From: Rhodococcus wratislaviensis | GTDB taxonomy: Bacteria > Actinomycetota > Actinomycetes > Mycobacteriales > Mycobacteriaceae | DNA length: 64,000 bases | Direction: 5' to 3' | Assembly: GCF_900455735.1 (NCBI RefSeq) | Contig: NZ_UAUI01000026.1 | Coordinates: forward strand, 124,001 to 188,000 | In this document: in pieces, positions 16,046 to 27,037 of the stretch | How positions within the stretch are numbered: the stretch's first letter is position 1 | Layout: every line of letters begins with the position of its first letter | The notes under the pieces: generated by a model | Told to the model about the DNA's origin: nothing | The model's input: the letters and a program-made list of their open reading frames with translations, nothing else | The model's database searches: none | Program-made: the position numbers and the translations under genes

Positions 16046-17440
16046 CTACTGTCCTGCCTTGAGAGACCACTCGGGCCCGTTGGGGGTATCGGTGACCTCG
16101 ATGCCCGCCCGGATGAGACGGTCACGCACCTCGTCGGCCACAGCCCAGTTCTTCTCGGCGCGGGCACTCTGCCTGCGCTCGAGTTCGGCCCGGACCAGAA
16201 CGTCCAGGGCATCGGTTGCCGCGGACGCGTCCGCGGTCTCCTGAGTCCAGTGCTCGTCCAGCGGGTCCACGCCGAGGATTCCGAGCATGGCCCGGACCTG
16301 CGACGCGATCTCGCGCGCACCCTCGAGGTCGCCACCGTCGAGGGCGATGTTGCCCTCGCGGACCTTGCCGTGCACCTCGGCGAGCGCGGCGGGGACGGCG
16401 AGGTCGTCGTCGAGCGCGCGAGCGAACGCCTCGGTCCACCGTCCGACCGGTACCTCACCGGCACGCTCCTGCGTGCGCAGCACGAACGATTCGATCCGGC
16501 GGAACGCCGCGGCCCCCTCGTCGAGCGCGGTGTCGGAGTATTCGAGCATCGACCGGTAGTGGGCACTACCCAGGTAGTAGCGAAGCTCTTGCGGCCGAAC
16601 CTTTTTCAACACGTTCGGCACCGAGAGAACGTTGCCGAGCGACTTCGACATCTTCTCGCCACCCATGGTGACCCAGCCGTTGTGCAGCCAGTACTGCGCA
16701 AAGTCGTCACCGGAGCACTTGGCCTGCGCGATCTCGTTCTCGTGGTGCGGGAACACCAAGTCCAGGCCACCGCAGTGGATGTCGAACGCCGCCCCGAGAT
16801 AGAACTCGGCCATCGCGGAGCATTCGAGGTGCCAGCCCGGCCGGCCCCGGCCCCACGGCGTCGGCCACGACGGCTCGCCCGGCTTCTCCGCCTTCCACAG
16901 CGTGAAGTCGCGGGGATCGCGCTTGCATTCGCCGGCGCTCTCGCCCTGGTGGACGTCATCGAGTTTGTGCCCGGACAGGCTGCCGTACCGGGGGTAGCTG
17001 CGGACGTCGAAGTAGACGTCCCCGCCCGCCGCGTACGCGTGGCCGTTGTCGATGAGGCGCTGCATCATCTCGACCATCTGCGTGATGTGGCCGGTGGCTC
17101 GCGGCTCGACGGACGGCGGCAGCACACCCAGTTGCTGATAGGCCCACGTGAAGGACCGCTCGAACGTGGCGGCCCACTCCCACCACGGCCTGCCTGCCTC
17201 CGCGGCCTTGTTCAGGATCTTGTCTTCGATGTCCGTGACGTTGCGGACGAACGCCACGTCGTAGTCGTGGGCGAGCAGCCAGCGTCGCAGCACGTCGAAT
17301 GCGACGCCGCTGCGTACGTGGCCGATATGGGGGTCGCCCTGCACCGTGGCGCCACACAGGTACACCGATGCGTGTCCAGGGGCCAGCGGAACGAAGTCAC
17401 GCAAGGCCCGCGTCTCGGTGTCGAATAGGCGCAGGGTCAC
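16046..17440 (-). CDS. cysS: Cysteinyl-tRNA synthetase
   Basis: Class I aminoacyl-tRNA synthetase charging tRNA-Cys. The 464-residue protein has the HIGH motif as GDPHIGHVRSG near residue 35, the zinc-site segment GWHLECSAM, and KMSKS in GGEKMSKSLGN. The GTG at 17440 gives the standard TLRLFDT N-terminus. Member of the carD-ispD-ispF-cysS-rlmB cluster; 11 bp downstream of ispF. Confidence 0.98.
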   Translation of the reverse strand: MTLRLFDTETRALRDFVPLAPGHASVYLCGATVQGDPHIGHVRSGVAFDVLRRWLLAHDYDVAFVRNVTDIEDKILNKAAEAGRPWWEWAATFERSFTWAYQQLGVLPPSVEPRATGHITQMVEMMQRLIDNGHAYAAGGDVYFDVRSYPRYGSLSGHKLDDVHQGESAGECKRDPRDFTLWKAEKPGEPSWPTPWGRGRPGWHLECSAMAEFYLGAAFDIHCGGLDLVFPHHENEIAQAKCSGDDFAQYWLHNGWVTMGGEKMSKSLGNVLSVPNVLKKVRPQELRYYLGSAHYRSMLEYSDTALDEGAAAFRRIESFVLRTQERAGEVPVGRWTEAFARALDDDLAVPAALAEVHGKVREGNIALDGGDLEGAREIASQVRAMLGILGVDPLDEHWTQETADASAATDALDVLVRAELERRQSARAEKNWAVADEVRDRLIRAGIEVTDTPNGPEWSLKAGQ

Positions 17441-17451
17441 GACCAGCGATC

Positions 17452-17928
17452 CTACCTGGCGCTTCGATCGGGAATGACCAACGCGGTGGCCATGGCGGCG
17501 ATCCCCTCGCCGCGGCCGGTGAGCCCGAGCCCGTCCGTGGTGGTCGCGGACACCGAAACCGGCGCGCCCAGAATGTCGCTCAGCACCTTTTGCGCTTCGT
17601 TTCGGCGCGGGCCGATCTTCGGCCGGTTCCCGATCACCTGGACCGCGGCGTTGGCGACGCCGAAGTCGTCCTCTTCGAGGAGACGGCGTACCTCGGCGAG
17701 CATGGCGGCACCGCTCACCCCGGACCACTCGGGCCGCCCGGTTCCGAAGACGGTGCCGAGATCGCCGAGTCCGGCGGCGGAGAGCAGGGCGTCGCAGAGT
17801 GCGTGCACGGCCACGTCGCCGTCCGAATGGCCTGAGCAGCCGTTCTCGTCCTCGAACAGCAGGCCGGCCATCCAGCACGGCCGCCCCTGCTCGATCGGGT
17901 GGACGTCCGTCCCGATTCCGACTCGCAC
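17452..17928 (-). CDS. ispF: 2-C-methyl-D-erythritol 2,4-cyclodiphosphate synthase
   Basis: Fifth enzyme of the MEP isoprenoid pathway; cyclises CDP-ME 2-phosphate to MEcPP. It is 158 residues, the normal length. The N-terminus RVGIGTDVHP carries the metal-binding Asp and His, GHSDGDVAVHA carries the third ligand, and the C-terminal TTTDGLGLTGRGEGI is family-specific. The GTG at 17928 shares one base with the ispD stop (TAGTG), indicating translational coupling. Confidence 0.98.
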   Translation of the reverse strand: MRVGIGTDVHPIEQGRPCWMAGLLFEDENGCSGHSDGDVAVHALCDALLSAAGLGDLGTVFGTGRPEWSGVSGAAMLAEVRRLLEEDDFGVANAAVQVIGNRPKIGPRRNEAQKVLSDILGAPVSVSATTTDGLGLTGRGEGIAAMATALVIPDRSAR

Positions 17929-18608
17929 TAGTGCGCTCCCTCTTCCACCAGCGCGCGGGCCAGTACGAGGTCCAGCGGCGTGGTGATCTTGAATGCTGTG
18001 GGTTCTCCGACGATGCTGCGGACCCGTTCCCCGAGGCGCTCCACCAGCCCGGCGTCGTCCGTGGCGATGCCGTCGGCGGCGTCGTAGGCGCGCCGGAGCA
18101 CTTCCGCGGTGAATCCCTGCGGTGTCTGCACGGCCCGAAGTTCGGACCGTTCGGGGGTGCCGGTGACCGCACCGAGAACGTCGACGGTTTTGATCGTGTC
18201 CGTCACGGGGAGGACCGGGATGACCGCGTTGCGGCCGCATCGTAGTTCCGCGACCACCCGCGCGATGAGCGACGGCGGAGTGAGGGCGCGGGCGGCGTCG
18301 TGCACGAGCAGGTACTCGGCATCGTCGGCGACGGCCAGCCCGGCACGAACCGAATCGGTCCGCTCGCTTCCACCGGCCACAACGGTGACTTCACTCGGGA
18401 CGAGGGTTCGCGTCGACTCGACGAGTTCCTCGGGAACGATCACGACGACGCGGTCGACAGCCCCCGACTCCAGGAGCCCGTCGACCGCGCGAGTAAGCAT
18501 GGTCGTCCCACCCAGATCAACGAATGCCTTGGGCTTGTTCTCACCCAAACGCACTCCCTGACCTGCGGCGGGAACCAGCGCGACTACAGGACCTTTTCCC
18601 TCGGTCAC
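17928..18608 (-). CDS. ispD: 2-C-methyl-D-erythritol 4-phosphate cytidylyltransferase
   Basis: Third MEP-pathway enzyme; makes CDP-ME from MEP and CTP. 226 residues with the nucleotide-binding loop VPAAGQGVRLG and KAFVDLGGTTML, LVHDAARAL, and late VTDTIK motifs. The GTG at 18608 lies 18 bp after the carD stop, so carD-ispD-ispF form an operon. Confidence 0.97.
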   Translation of the reverse strand: MTEGKGPVVALVPAAGQGVRLGENKPKAFVDLGGTTMLTRAVDGLLESGAVDRVVVIVPEELVESTRTLVPSEVTVVAGGSERTDSVRAGLAVADDAEYLLVHDAARALTPPSLIARVVAELRCGRNAVIPVLPVTDTIKTVDVLGAVTGTPERSELRAVQTPQGFTAEVLRRAYDAADGIATDDAGLVERLGERVRSIVGEPTAFKITTPLDLVLARALVEEGAH

Positions 18609-18626
18609 TGTGTGTATCGCGGCTGT

Positions 18627-19115
18627 CTAGGACGCGGCCGCGAGGACCTCGTCGAGGATGGTCTCGGCCTTGTCGCTGTCGGTGCCTTCGGCCAGTGCGA
18701 GTTCGCCGACAAGAATCTGCCGCGCCTTCGCGAGCATGCGCTTCTCTCCTGCGGACAGGCCGCGATCCTGCTCACGACGCCACAGGTCCCGAACGACCTC
18801 GGCAACCTTGTTGACGTCACCTGACGCGAGCTTTTCGAGATTCGCCTTGTAGCGGCGTGACCAGTTGGTGGGTTCTTCGGTGTGCGGTGCCCGCAGTACC
18901 TGGAAGACCTTGTCGAGACCTTCCTGGCCGACGACGTCGCGTACGCCCACGTACTCTGCGTTGTCTGCGGGAACCCGTACGGTGAGATCGCCCTGAGCAA
19001 CCTTGAGAACGAGATATTCCTTCTGCTCACCCTTGATGGTGCGGGTTTCAATAGCTTCGATCAGCGCCGCACCGTGATGGGGGTATACGACGGTGTCTCC
19101 GACCTTAAAAATCAT
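18627..19115 (-). CDS. carD: RNA polymerase-binding transcription factor CarD
   Basis: 162-residue essential actinobacterial factor that binds the RNAP beta lobe and stabilises open complexes, notably at rRNA promoters. The N-terminal Tudor-like RNAP-interaction domain starts MIFKVGDTVVYPHHG, followed by the C-terminal helical DNA-binding domain. The ATG at 19115 is chosen because an in-frame start 8 codons upstream would add non-homologous residues. First gene of the isoprenoid cluster and divergent from lpqE, as in mycobacteria. Confidence 0.97.
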   Translation of the reverse strand: MIFKVGDTVVYPHHGAALIEAIETRTIKGEQKEYLVLKVAQGDLTVRVPADNAEYVGVRDVVGQEGLDKVFQVLRAPHTEEPTNWSRRYKANLEKLASGDVNKVAEVVRDLWRREQDRGLSAGEKRMLAKARQILVGELALAEGTDSDKAETILDEVLAAAS

Positions 19116-19378
19116 CTGTCCCGTGCCCCTTTCGATCATTCGAGTTTAACACGTGTCCGGAACCTGGTCGCATCAACGGTGCAGGTCAGGGGCATCATGG
19201 CCTGACCGTAGGGGTTGACAGGGCCCCCGAGACGTGCATTCCGGACACCCCGATCGGGCGGTTCTCCAGCGCCGAAACCGCACGCAGACAACCATTGTGA
19301 GTACCCAGCGAGCAGGCCACGCGGGCGAACTACTACTCTGCCTAGTTGAAGTGCGAACCTGACACCGGAGGACAACTC

Positions 19379-20011
19379 GTGACTGCTCTCGACAAGTCGA
19401 CTCGCCGAGTCGCTACCGCCGTCGCTCTCGCTGCCGGCGCAGCACTCGTGCTGTCCGCCTGCAGCGCGGGCCAGATCACTCAGACGTCGAGTCAGGTCGC
19501 CGCGGTCAACGGCAACAGCGCGGACGCCGAGTCGATCGCCTTGCGCAACGTGCACGTGGTCTACCCCAACTCCGCCGAGTACAGCCTCGAGCCGGGCGGC
19601 AACGCCGTCCTCGCGTTCACCGCGATCAACAACAACGAAGACACCCCGGACAAGTTGACCCGGATCAGCACCGACTTCGCGCAGTCCGTCGCCCTCGGCG
19701 AGAAGGCCGGCGGGCTGGAGATCGCGCCGCAGACCGCGCTCGTCGCCGGCCAGCCCGGTCAGGAAGCCGCTGAGGGCGCCGAGGCCGCCGGCCAGAAGGA
19801 CGAGAGCGCCGACGCACCGGCCGATGTCGTCCTCGTCACCCTGGACGGCCTGAAGGAAGGCGTCCGCCCGGGCCTCACCTTCCCCGTCACGTTCGCTTTC
19901 GAGAAGGCCGGCGACGTCACCGTGTCCGTTCCCGTCGACGCGGGCCACGAGACCGAGCGCCACGTCTCCGACACGTCCCCCGGATCCGAAGCCGAGGGCG
20001 GCGGACACTAG
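19379..20011 (+). CDS. lpqE: LpqE-like lipoprotein
   Basis: 210-residue secreted lipoprotein. The signal peptide has an Arg-containing N-region, a hydrophobic core (11-26) and the lipobox LSAC with Cys28 as lipidation site. The remaining domain is beta-rich with a low-complexity AEGAEAAGQ stretch (about 130-150). The GTG at 19379 has GGAGGA 6 bases upstream. Placement between carD and radA matches mycobacterial lpqE. In corynebacteria and mycobacteria such copper-chaperone-like or arabinogalactan-associated roles have been discussed, but nothing here fixes a function. Confidence 0.85.
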   Translation: MTALDKSTRRVATAVALAAGAALVLSACSAGQITQTSSQVAAVNGNSADAESIALRNVHVVYPNSAEYSLEPGGNAVLAFTAINNNEDTPDKLTRISTDFAQSVALGEKAGGLEIAPQTALVAGQPGQEAAEGAEAAGQKDESADAPADVVLVTLDGLKEGVRPGLTFPVTFAFEKAGDVTVSVPVDAGHETERHVSDTSPGSEAEGGGH

Positions 20012-20020
20012 CAGCCGGAC

Positions 20021-20040
20021 CGGGTCCGCTGTCGGACCCG
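20021..20040 (+). terminator. Hairpin after lpqE
   Basis: CGGGTCCG (20021-20028), loop ctgt, CGGACCCG (20033-20040): a perfect 8-bp GC stem in the 46-bp gap before radA. No T-run, so possibly an attenuator rather than a full stop. Confidence 0.45.
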
Positions 20041-20057
20041 ATACCTAGGCTGGCCCG

Positions 20058-21440
20058 GTGGCCAAACTCAAAACCAGCTTCCGCTGCTCGTCGTGCCAGT
20101 GCACGGTCCCCAAATGGGTCGGCCGGTGCCCCGAGTGCGGTAGCTGGGGATCGATGGACGAGGCCCCGATCGTCGCGTCCGTCGCCAGCCGGCCCGGCGC
20201 CTCGCTCGCGAAAGCCGGGGCCGGAGCGGTACTTCCGTCCACCCCGGCCACTCCGATCACGCGGATCGACAGCACGTCCACCCGCGCCAAGCCCACGGGC
20301 ATCGACGAACTCGACCGTGTTCTCGGCGGCGGCGTGGTACCCGGTTCCGTCGTTCTCCTGGCAGGCGAACCCGGTGTCGGCAAGTCGACGCTGCTCCTCG
20401 AGGTGGTCCACCAGTGGGCCCGCCGCGGCCCGGACGACCGTTCCCTCTACGTCACCGGTGAGGAATCCGCCGGACAGGTGCGGCTGCGGGCCGACCGCAC
20501 CGGCGCCGTCCACGAGCGGGTCTATCTCGCCGCCGAATCCGACCTCGCGACCATCCTCGGTCACGTGGAGCAGGTGCGTCCCACCCTGCTGATCGTCGAC
20601 TCCGTCCAGACCATGCTGGCCGCGGACGTCGACGGCGTGGTCGGCGGAGTCACCCAGGTCAAGGCCGTCACCAGCGCCCTCACCTCCCTCGCGAAGGCCA
20701 GCGGCGTGCCGGTGCTCCTCATCGGCCACGTCACCAAGGACGGTGCGGTCGCCGGACCGCGGTCGCTCGAGCACCTCGTCGACGTGGTGCTGCACTTCGA
20801 GGGCGACAAACACTCCACGCTGCGGATGGTGCGCGGCGTCAAGAACCGTTTCGGCGCCGCCGACGAGGTCGGTTGCTTCGAACTGCGGGAAGACGGCATC
20901 GCCGGCATCAGCGACCCGTCCGGACTGTTCCTCCACCACCGCGCCGAGGCCGTTCCCGGAACCGCCGTCACCGTCATGATGGACGGCAAACGGCCCCTCC
21001 TCGGTGAGGTGCAGGCCCTCGTGGCGGCCACGTCCATGCCCGCACCCCGGCGCGCCGTGAGCGGGCTCGACAGCGCCCGCGTGGCCATGGTCCTGGCCGT
21101 GCTCGACCGCCGGTGCGGGGTGCCGATCGCGAAGAACGACGTCTACGCGGCCACCGTCGGCGGAATGCGGATGACCGAGCCGTCCGCCGATCTCGCGCTG
21201 GCCCTCGCCGTCGCGTCCGCGGTGAAGGACAAGCCCGTTCCGGACGGACTGGTGATCCTCGGCGAAGTGGGACTGGCCGGCGAGGTCCGCCGGGTACCCG
21301 GCGTCGGGCGCAGGCTCGCGGAGGCATACCGCCTCGGATTCACCCGCGCCATCGTTCCCCTCGACTCCGGGGCGGCCCCGAAGGGCATGAAGGTCACCGA
21401 GGTCGGGAACCTGGGGGCGGCCATCGCGTCACTGCGGTGA
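20058..21440 (+). CDS. radA: DNA repair protein RadA (Sms)
   Basis: 460-residue RecA-like ATPase that processes recombination intermediates by branch migration. It has an N-terminal C4 zinc finger (Cys10, 13, 24, 27), Walker A GEPGVGKST (104-112), the RadA-specific VKNRFG motif, and a C-terminal Lon-like domain. GTG start. Followed by a convergent thioesterase 3 bp away, with disA beyond it; in B. subtilis and mycobacteria radA and disA are also neighbours and functionally linked. Confidence 0.98.
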   Translation: MAKLKTSFRCSSCQCTVPKWVGRCPECGSWGSMDEAPIVASVASRPGASLAKAGAGAVLPSTPATPITRIDSTSTRAKPTGIDELDRVLGGGVVPGSVVLLAGEPGVGKSTLLLEVVHQWARRGPDDRSLYVTGEESAGQVRLRADRTGAVHERVYLAAESDLATILGHVEQVRPTLLIVDSVQTMLAADVDGVVGGVTQVKAVTSALTSLAKASGVPVLLIGHVTKDGAVAGPRSLEHLVDVVLHFEGDKHSTLRMVRGVKNRFGAADEVGCFELREDGIAGISDPSGLFLHHRAEAVPGTAVTVMMDGKRPLLGEVQALVAATSMPAPRRAVSGLDSARVAMVLAVLDRRCGVPIAKNDVYAATVGGMRMTEPSADLALALAVASAVKDKPVPDGLVILGEVGLAGEVRRVPGVGRRLAEAYRLGFTRAIVPLDSGAAPKGMKVTEVGNLGAAIASLR

Positions 21441-21443
21441 CGC

Positions 21444-22007
21444 TCAGATCGACGACGTGCCGAACGGGCGCTCCGGCACACCGTCCACGAAGTCCTTGGT
21501 CTTCTCGAAGTGCTCGGCGGTGACGGTGAGGAACAGTCCCCGCGACGTCGCCACCACCACGTCGGGATCGGCCGTCGGCCCCTCGACGATGCGCGCCTCG
21601 GCGCTCGCATACACCTTGCGGCGGATCGATCCGTCGATGCGTGCATGGAATTCGAGGACGGAACCCAGCGGGATGGGCCTGGCGAAATCGATCTCCAGAT
21701 GACCCGTGACCACCGGACCGTCGACGATCGATCGGCACACCATGCCCAGCGCCTCGTCGAACGCGGTCGAGAGGATGCCGCCGTGGATCACTCCCGGACC
21801 GCCCTGGTAGCGGGGGGCCACCTCGAGCCGTCCCCACACGTCGAGCCCCTCCCCGGCAGTGAAGCTCATCGACATCCCGGCAGGCGACTGGTCGCCGCAC
21901 CCGAAGCACCGTGACCAGTGCTGCGGCACGGGCTGACCTGCGGCGGGAAAGCTGCCGACCGGTTCGGGCAGGGTCAGGTCGTCGGGCAAAGTCCAGGTAC
22001 TACTCAT
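21444..22007 (-). CDS. PaaI-like hotdog-fold thioesterase
   Basis: 187-residue single hotdog-domain protein. HGGILSTAFDEALG near residue 75 is the PaaI/4HBT catalytic-helix motif, and an N-terminal CFGCG pair precedes it. Likely hydrolyses an acyl-CoA. The ATG at 22007 is preferred to one 18 codons upstream. It sits between radA and disA on the opposite strand, an insertion relative to the mycobacterial order. Substrate unknown. Confidence 0.82.
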   Translation of the reverse strand: MSSTWTLPDDLTLPEPVGSFPAAGQPVPQHWSRCFGCGDQSPAGMSMSFTAGEGLDVWGRLEVAPRYQGGPGVIHGGILSTAFDEALGMVCRSIVDGPVVTGHLEIDFARPIPLGSVLEFHARIDGSIRRKVYASAEARIVEGPTADPDVVVATSRGLFLTVTAEHFEKTKDFVDGVPERPFGTSSI

Positions 22008-22092
22008 GGATAGGTAATCTAAACGCGGGTCCGGACGTGTTTCCGCGGCGGTCCCCGACAAGTGACGTCTACCTCAGCGGGAGTATTGCGCG

Positions 22093-23178
22093 ATGAACGA
22101 TGCCGAGTCGTCGTCTGCGCTGCGGGAAACGATTGCCCGGCTGGCTCCCGGAACGGCACTTCGCGACGGCCTGGAGCGCATTCTGCGCGGTCGCACGGGC
22201 GCACTGATCGTCCTCGGCTACGACGAGCAGATGGAAGAGATCTGCGACGGCGGCTTCGAGCTCGACGTGGAGTTCGCCCCGACCCGCCTGCGTGAGCTGT
22301 CGAAGATGGACGGCGCCGTGGTCCTGTCCACCGACGGGTCCCGCATCGTGCGCGCCAACGTCCAGTTGGTCCCCGACCACAAGATCCCGACCGTCGAGTC
22401 CGGCACGCGTCACCGCGCCGCCGAGCGGACGGCCATGCAGACCGGGTACCCCGTGGTGTCGGTCAGCCAGTCGATGAGCATCGTCAGCGTGTACGTCGGC
22501 GGCATCCGGCACGTCATCGACGGTTCCGCCACGATCCTGTCCCGCGCCAATCAGGCGGTGGCCACCCTCGAGCGGTACAAGGCGCGGCTCGACGAGGTGA
22601 CCCGCCAGCTGTCGGTGGTCGAGATCGAGGATTTCGTCACGCTCCGCGACGCCCTGACCGTGGTGCAGCGCCTGGAGATGGTGCGGCGCGTGTCCGTCGA
22701 GATCGAGCAGGACGTGCTCGAGCTCGGCACGGACGGACGACAGCTCGCACTGCAACTGGAGGAACTCGTCGGCGACAACGACGTGGCGAGGGAACTCATC
22801 GTGCGCGACTACCTGGCGGGCACCGGCCCGGCGCCCGCCGACGACGTCGAGAAGTCGCTCTCCGCGCTCGACAGGATCACGGACGCAGATCTTCTCGACC
22901 TCACGACGTTGGCCCGGGCGTTCGGCTACCCGGGCACCATCGAAGCGCTCGAGGCGCCGATGAGTCCTCGCGGCTACCGCGTCCTCACCCGCGTTCCCCG
23001 CCTGCAGTTCAACCAGATTCACCGGCTCGTCGGCTCGTTCGGGACGCTGCAGTCACTGCTGGCCGCGACGGCCGCCGACCTGCAGTCGGTGGAGGGGATC
23101 GGCGGGCTTTGGGCCCGGCACATTCGCGAGGGCCTGTCCCGGCTCGCCGAGACGTCGATCTCGGGCCCGTACGACTAG
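22093..23178 (+). CDS. disA: DNA integrity scanning protein DisA, diadenylate cyclase
   Basis: Makes cyclic di-AMP from two ATP and stalls at branched DNA. The 361-residue protein has the DAC catalytic motifs DGA (73-75) and GTRHR (104-108), a central helical linker and a C-terminal HhH DNA-binding domain (about 305-350; VEGIGGLWARHIREG). ATG with GGGAG upstream. Only 15 bp separates its stop from the convergent GntR gene. Confidence 0.98.
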   Translation: MNDAESSSALRETIARLAPGTALRDGLERILRGRTGALIVLGYDEQMEEICDGGFELDVEFAPTRLRELSKMDGAVVLSTDGSRIVRANVQLVPDHKIPTVESGTRHRAAERTAMQTGYPVVSVSQSMSIVSVYVGGIRHVIDGSATILSRANQAVATLERYKARLDEVTRQLSVVEIEDFVTLRDALTVVQRLEMVRRVSVEIEQDVLELGTDGRQLALQLEELVGDNDVARELIVRDYLAGTGPAPADDVEKSLSALDRITDADLLDLTTLARAFGYPGTIEALEAPMSPRGYRVLTRVPRLQFNQIHRLVGSFGTLQSLLAATAADLQSVEGIGGLWARHIREGLSRLAETSISGPYD

Positions 23179-23193
23179 GGCCTGTTCTCGTCC

Positions 23194-23913
23194 CTACTGT
23201 CGGGGCTCCGGGCCGGGTTCTCCCACCACGGATTCCAGTGCGACCCGGACCGCGTCCAGGTGTTCGGCCATCGCGCGGGCGGCCTTGTCGTAACTTCCGG
23301 ACGCGATGCCTTCCACGATCCGGTCGTGCTCGTCGTTCGACTTCTGCTGACGCCCCGCAACGAGATTCAGCGTTTCGGACTGCCGGGTGAGTGCCTCGCG
23401 GATATCGACGATCACCGATTCGAACACACGGTTCCGGCTCGTCCGGGCGATGAACGCGTGGAACTGCGCGTCCAGCGACACCCACACGAGGGGATCGTCC
23501 TCGTCCCGCATCTGGTCCACCAGTCCGCGCAGGGCGGCCAGGTCCTCGCCGGTGTGCCGCTGCGCCGCCCATCCGGCGGCGGGAATCTCCACGTGCGGGC
23601 GCGCCTCGACGAGTTCGTTGGCCGCGTAGTTCCCGAAGTCGAGGTCGCGGGCTATCGAATCGCTGACGACGAACGTCCCGAGGCCCGACTTCGTCTCCGT
23701 GAGTCCGAGCGCATGACAGGACCGCAGGGCCTCCCGGATCACCGACCGGCTGACCCCGTGCCGCGCAGCGAGGGACGCTTCGGACGGGAGTCGTTCACCG
23801 ACCGATAGCTCACCGGACGTGATCGCGTCACGAAGATCCGCCAGGACCGCCTCCGCGGCGCTGACCCGCGCCGTGGCAGGACGCCTGGCTGCCCAGCTGT
23901 CCGACAGGTTCAT
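23194..23913 (-). CDS. GntR family (FadR/FCD subfamily) transcriptional regulator
   Basis: 239-residue repressor. The N-terminal winged helix (about 20-90; LPSEASLAARHGVSRSVIREALR) is followed by the all-helical FCD effector domain (100-225). Divergent from the aspA-ansP-ansA operon with a 220-bp spacer holding two dyads, so it probably senses an aspartate-pathway metabolite and controls that operon. Start chosen at the ATG at 23913; an ATG 12 codons upstream is possible. Confidence 0.88.
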   Translation of the reverse strand: MNLSDSWAARRPATARVSAAEAVLADLRDAITSGELSVGERLPSEASLAARHGVSRSVIREALRSCHALGLTETKSGLGTFVVSDSIARDLDFGNYAANELVEARPHVEIPAAGWAAQRHTGEDLAALRGLVDQMRDEDDPLVWVSLDAQFHAFIARTSRNRVFESVIVDIREALTRQSETLNLVAGRQQKSNDEHDRIVEGIASGSYDKAARAMAEHLDAVRVALESVVGEPGPEPRQ

Positions 23914-24002
23914 GAGGACATTCTTCTCATGCCCCGGCCGCAACGTCAATACGAGACGCCGCCGGGGTTGACGCCCGCGAGTGAGCGCGGTAACAATTGC
24001 AC

Positions 24003-24022
24003 CTGTCTGACAGCCTGGCAGG
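24003..24022. promoter_or_regulatory. Candidate GntR operator upstream of aspA
   Basis: CTGTC-T-GACAG (24003-24013) abuts CCTG-G-CAGG (24014-24022). FadR-type repressors bind short dyads with a 1-base centre, and this site lies in the divergent spacer between regulator and aspA. Confidence 0.45.
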
Positions 24023-24133
24023 TGGATAGCCGGGTGGCTCGACCGAGAAATCTACCCTCATCGAGCAGCAGACTCCATCCACCGCATCCGTGCAGAGCAA
24101 CGGCTCGCGCGAATCCCCGTGAGGAATGATCAA

Positions 24134-25578
<1,445 letters not shown>

Positions 25579-25582
<4 letters not shown>

Positions 25583-27024
25583 CGATCGAGAAGGACGACA
25601 CCTCCGGCGCAGACATCTTCGTCGAGGAAGACCTCGGCTACCGGAAAGCGCTCGGCCCGAGACAGATCCAGATGATCGCGATCGGCGGAGCGATCGGCAC
25701 CGGCCTGTTCATGGGTGCGGGCGGACGCCTCCAGCAGGCCGGTCCCGCACTCGTCCTCGTCTACGCCCTCTGCGGGTTCTTCGCCTTCCTGATCCTGCGG
25801 GCACTGGGTGAACTCGTGATGCACCGACCCACCTCCGGGTCGTTCGTGTCGTACTCGCGCGAATTCTTCGGCGAGAAGATGGCGTTCGCCGCGGGCTGGC
25901 TGTACTGGATGAACTGGGCGATGACGGCCGTCGTCGACGTCACCGCCGTCGCGCTGTACATGAACTTCTTCAAGAAGTACTGGGCACCGCTCGGGAACGT
26001 CGACCAATGGGTCTTCGCCCTGGCCGCGGTCGTTCTGGTCCTCGGGCTGAATCTCGTCTCCGTCAAGGTGTTCGGTGAACTGGAGTTCTGGTTCGCCCTC
26101 ATCAAGGTCGTCGCCCTCGCCGCGTTCCTCGGCTTCGGAATCTACTTCGTGCTGTTCGGAACACCGATCGAAGGACATTCGTCGGGCTTCAGCATGATCA
26201 CCGACAACGGCGGACTCTTCCCCAACGGAATCCTGCCCGCCGTCGTGGTGATCCAGGGCGTCGTCTTCGCTTACGCCTCGATCGAACTCGTGGGAACCAC
26301 TGCGGGCGAGACGAAGAACCCACAGAAGGTCATCCCCAAGGCGATCAACACGGTCATCATCCGGATCCTCGTCTTCTACGTCGGGTCCGTCCTGCTGCTG
26401 TCGCTGCTGCTCCCCTACACCGAGTACCACGCCGGCGAGAGCCCGTTCGTCACGTTCTTCGGCTCCATCAACGTGCAGGGCGCCGACGCGATCATGAACC
26501 TCGTGGTGCTCACGGCCGCGCTGTCCTCACTCAACGCGGGCCTGTATTCCACCGGCCGAATACTGCACTCCATGGCCATGGCCGGATCGGCGCCGTCGTT
26601 CGCCGCCCGGATGAACAAGGCCGGAGTGCCGTACGGCGGCATCGCCCTCACCGGTGTCGTCATCCTGCTCGGCGTCGGACTCAACGCCGTCGTTCCCGCG
26701 CAGGCGTTCGAGATCGTCCTCAACCTCGCCGCGCTCGGGATCATCAGCGCCTGGGCCGTGATCGTGCTGTGCCAGCTGAAACTGTGGAAATTCGCCAAGG
26801 AGGGGAAGCTCGCCCGGCCCGGTTTCCGGATGTTCGGCGCCCCCTACACCGGGCTCCTGACCCTGGCCTTCCTCGGGTGCGTCGTCATACTGATGGCGTT
26901 CGATCACCCCGTCGGAACCTGGACCGTCGGGTCCATCGCGATCATCGCCCCACTGTTGGTCATCGGCTGGTTCGGCGCGCGGAACCGCATCCGCACCCTG
27001 GCCTCGGACCGCCCGACCGTTTAG
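25579..27024 (+). CDS. ansP: Amino acid permease, L-asparagine permease-like
   Basis: 481-residue APC-family transporter with 12 predicted membrane helices. The N-terminal LGPRQIQMIAIGGAIGTGLFMG and following LGELVMHRPTSGSF are family signatures, and overall the protein resembles AnsP. The GTG start overlaps the aspA stop by 4 bases. Being flanked by aspA and an asparaginase gene makes uptake of asparagine or aspartate the obvious role. Confidence 0.88.
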
Positions 27025-27037
27025 CGAAAGGACAACT

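Noticed and set aside
23179..23193. Terminator between disA and the GntR gene
   Set aside because: Only 15 bp with no inverted repeat.
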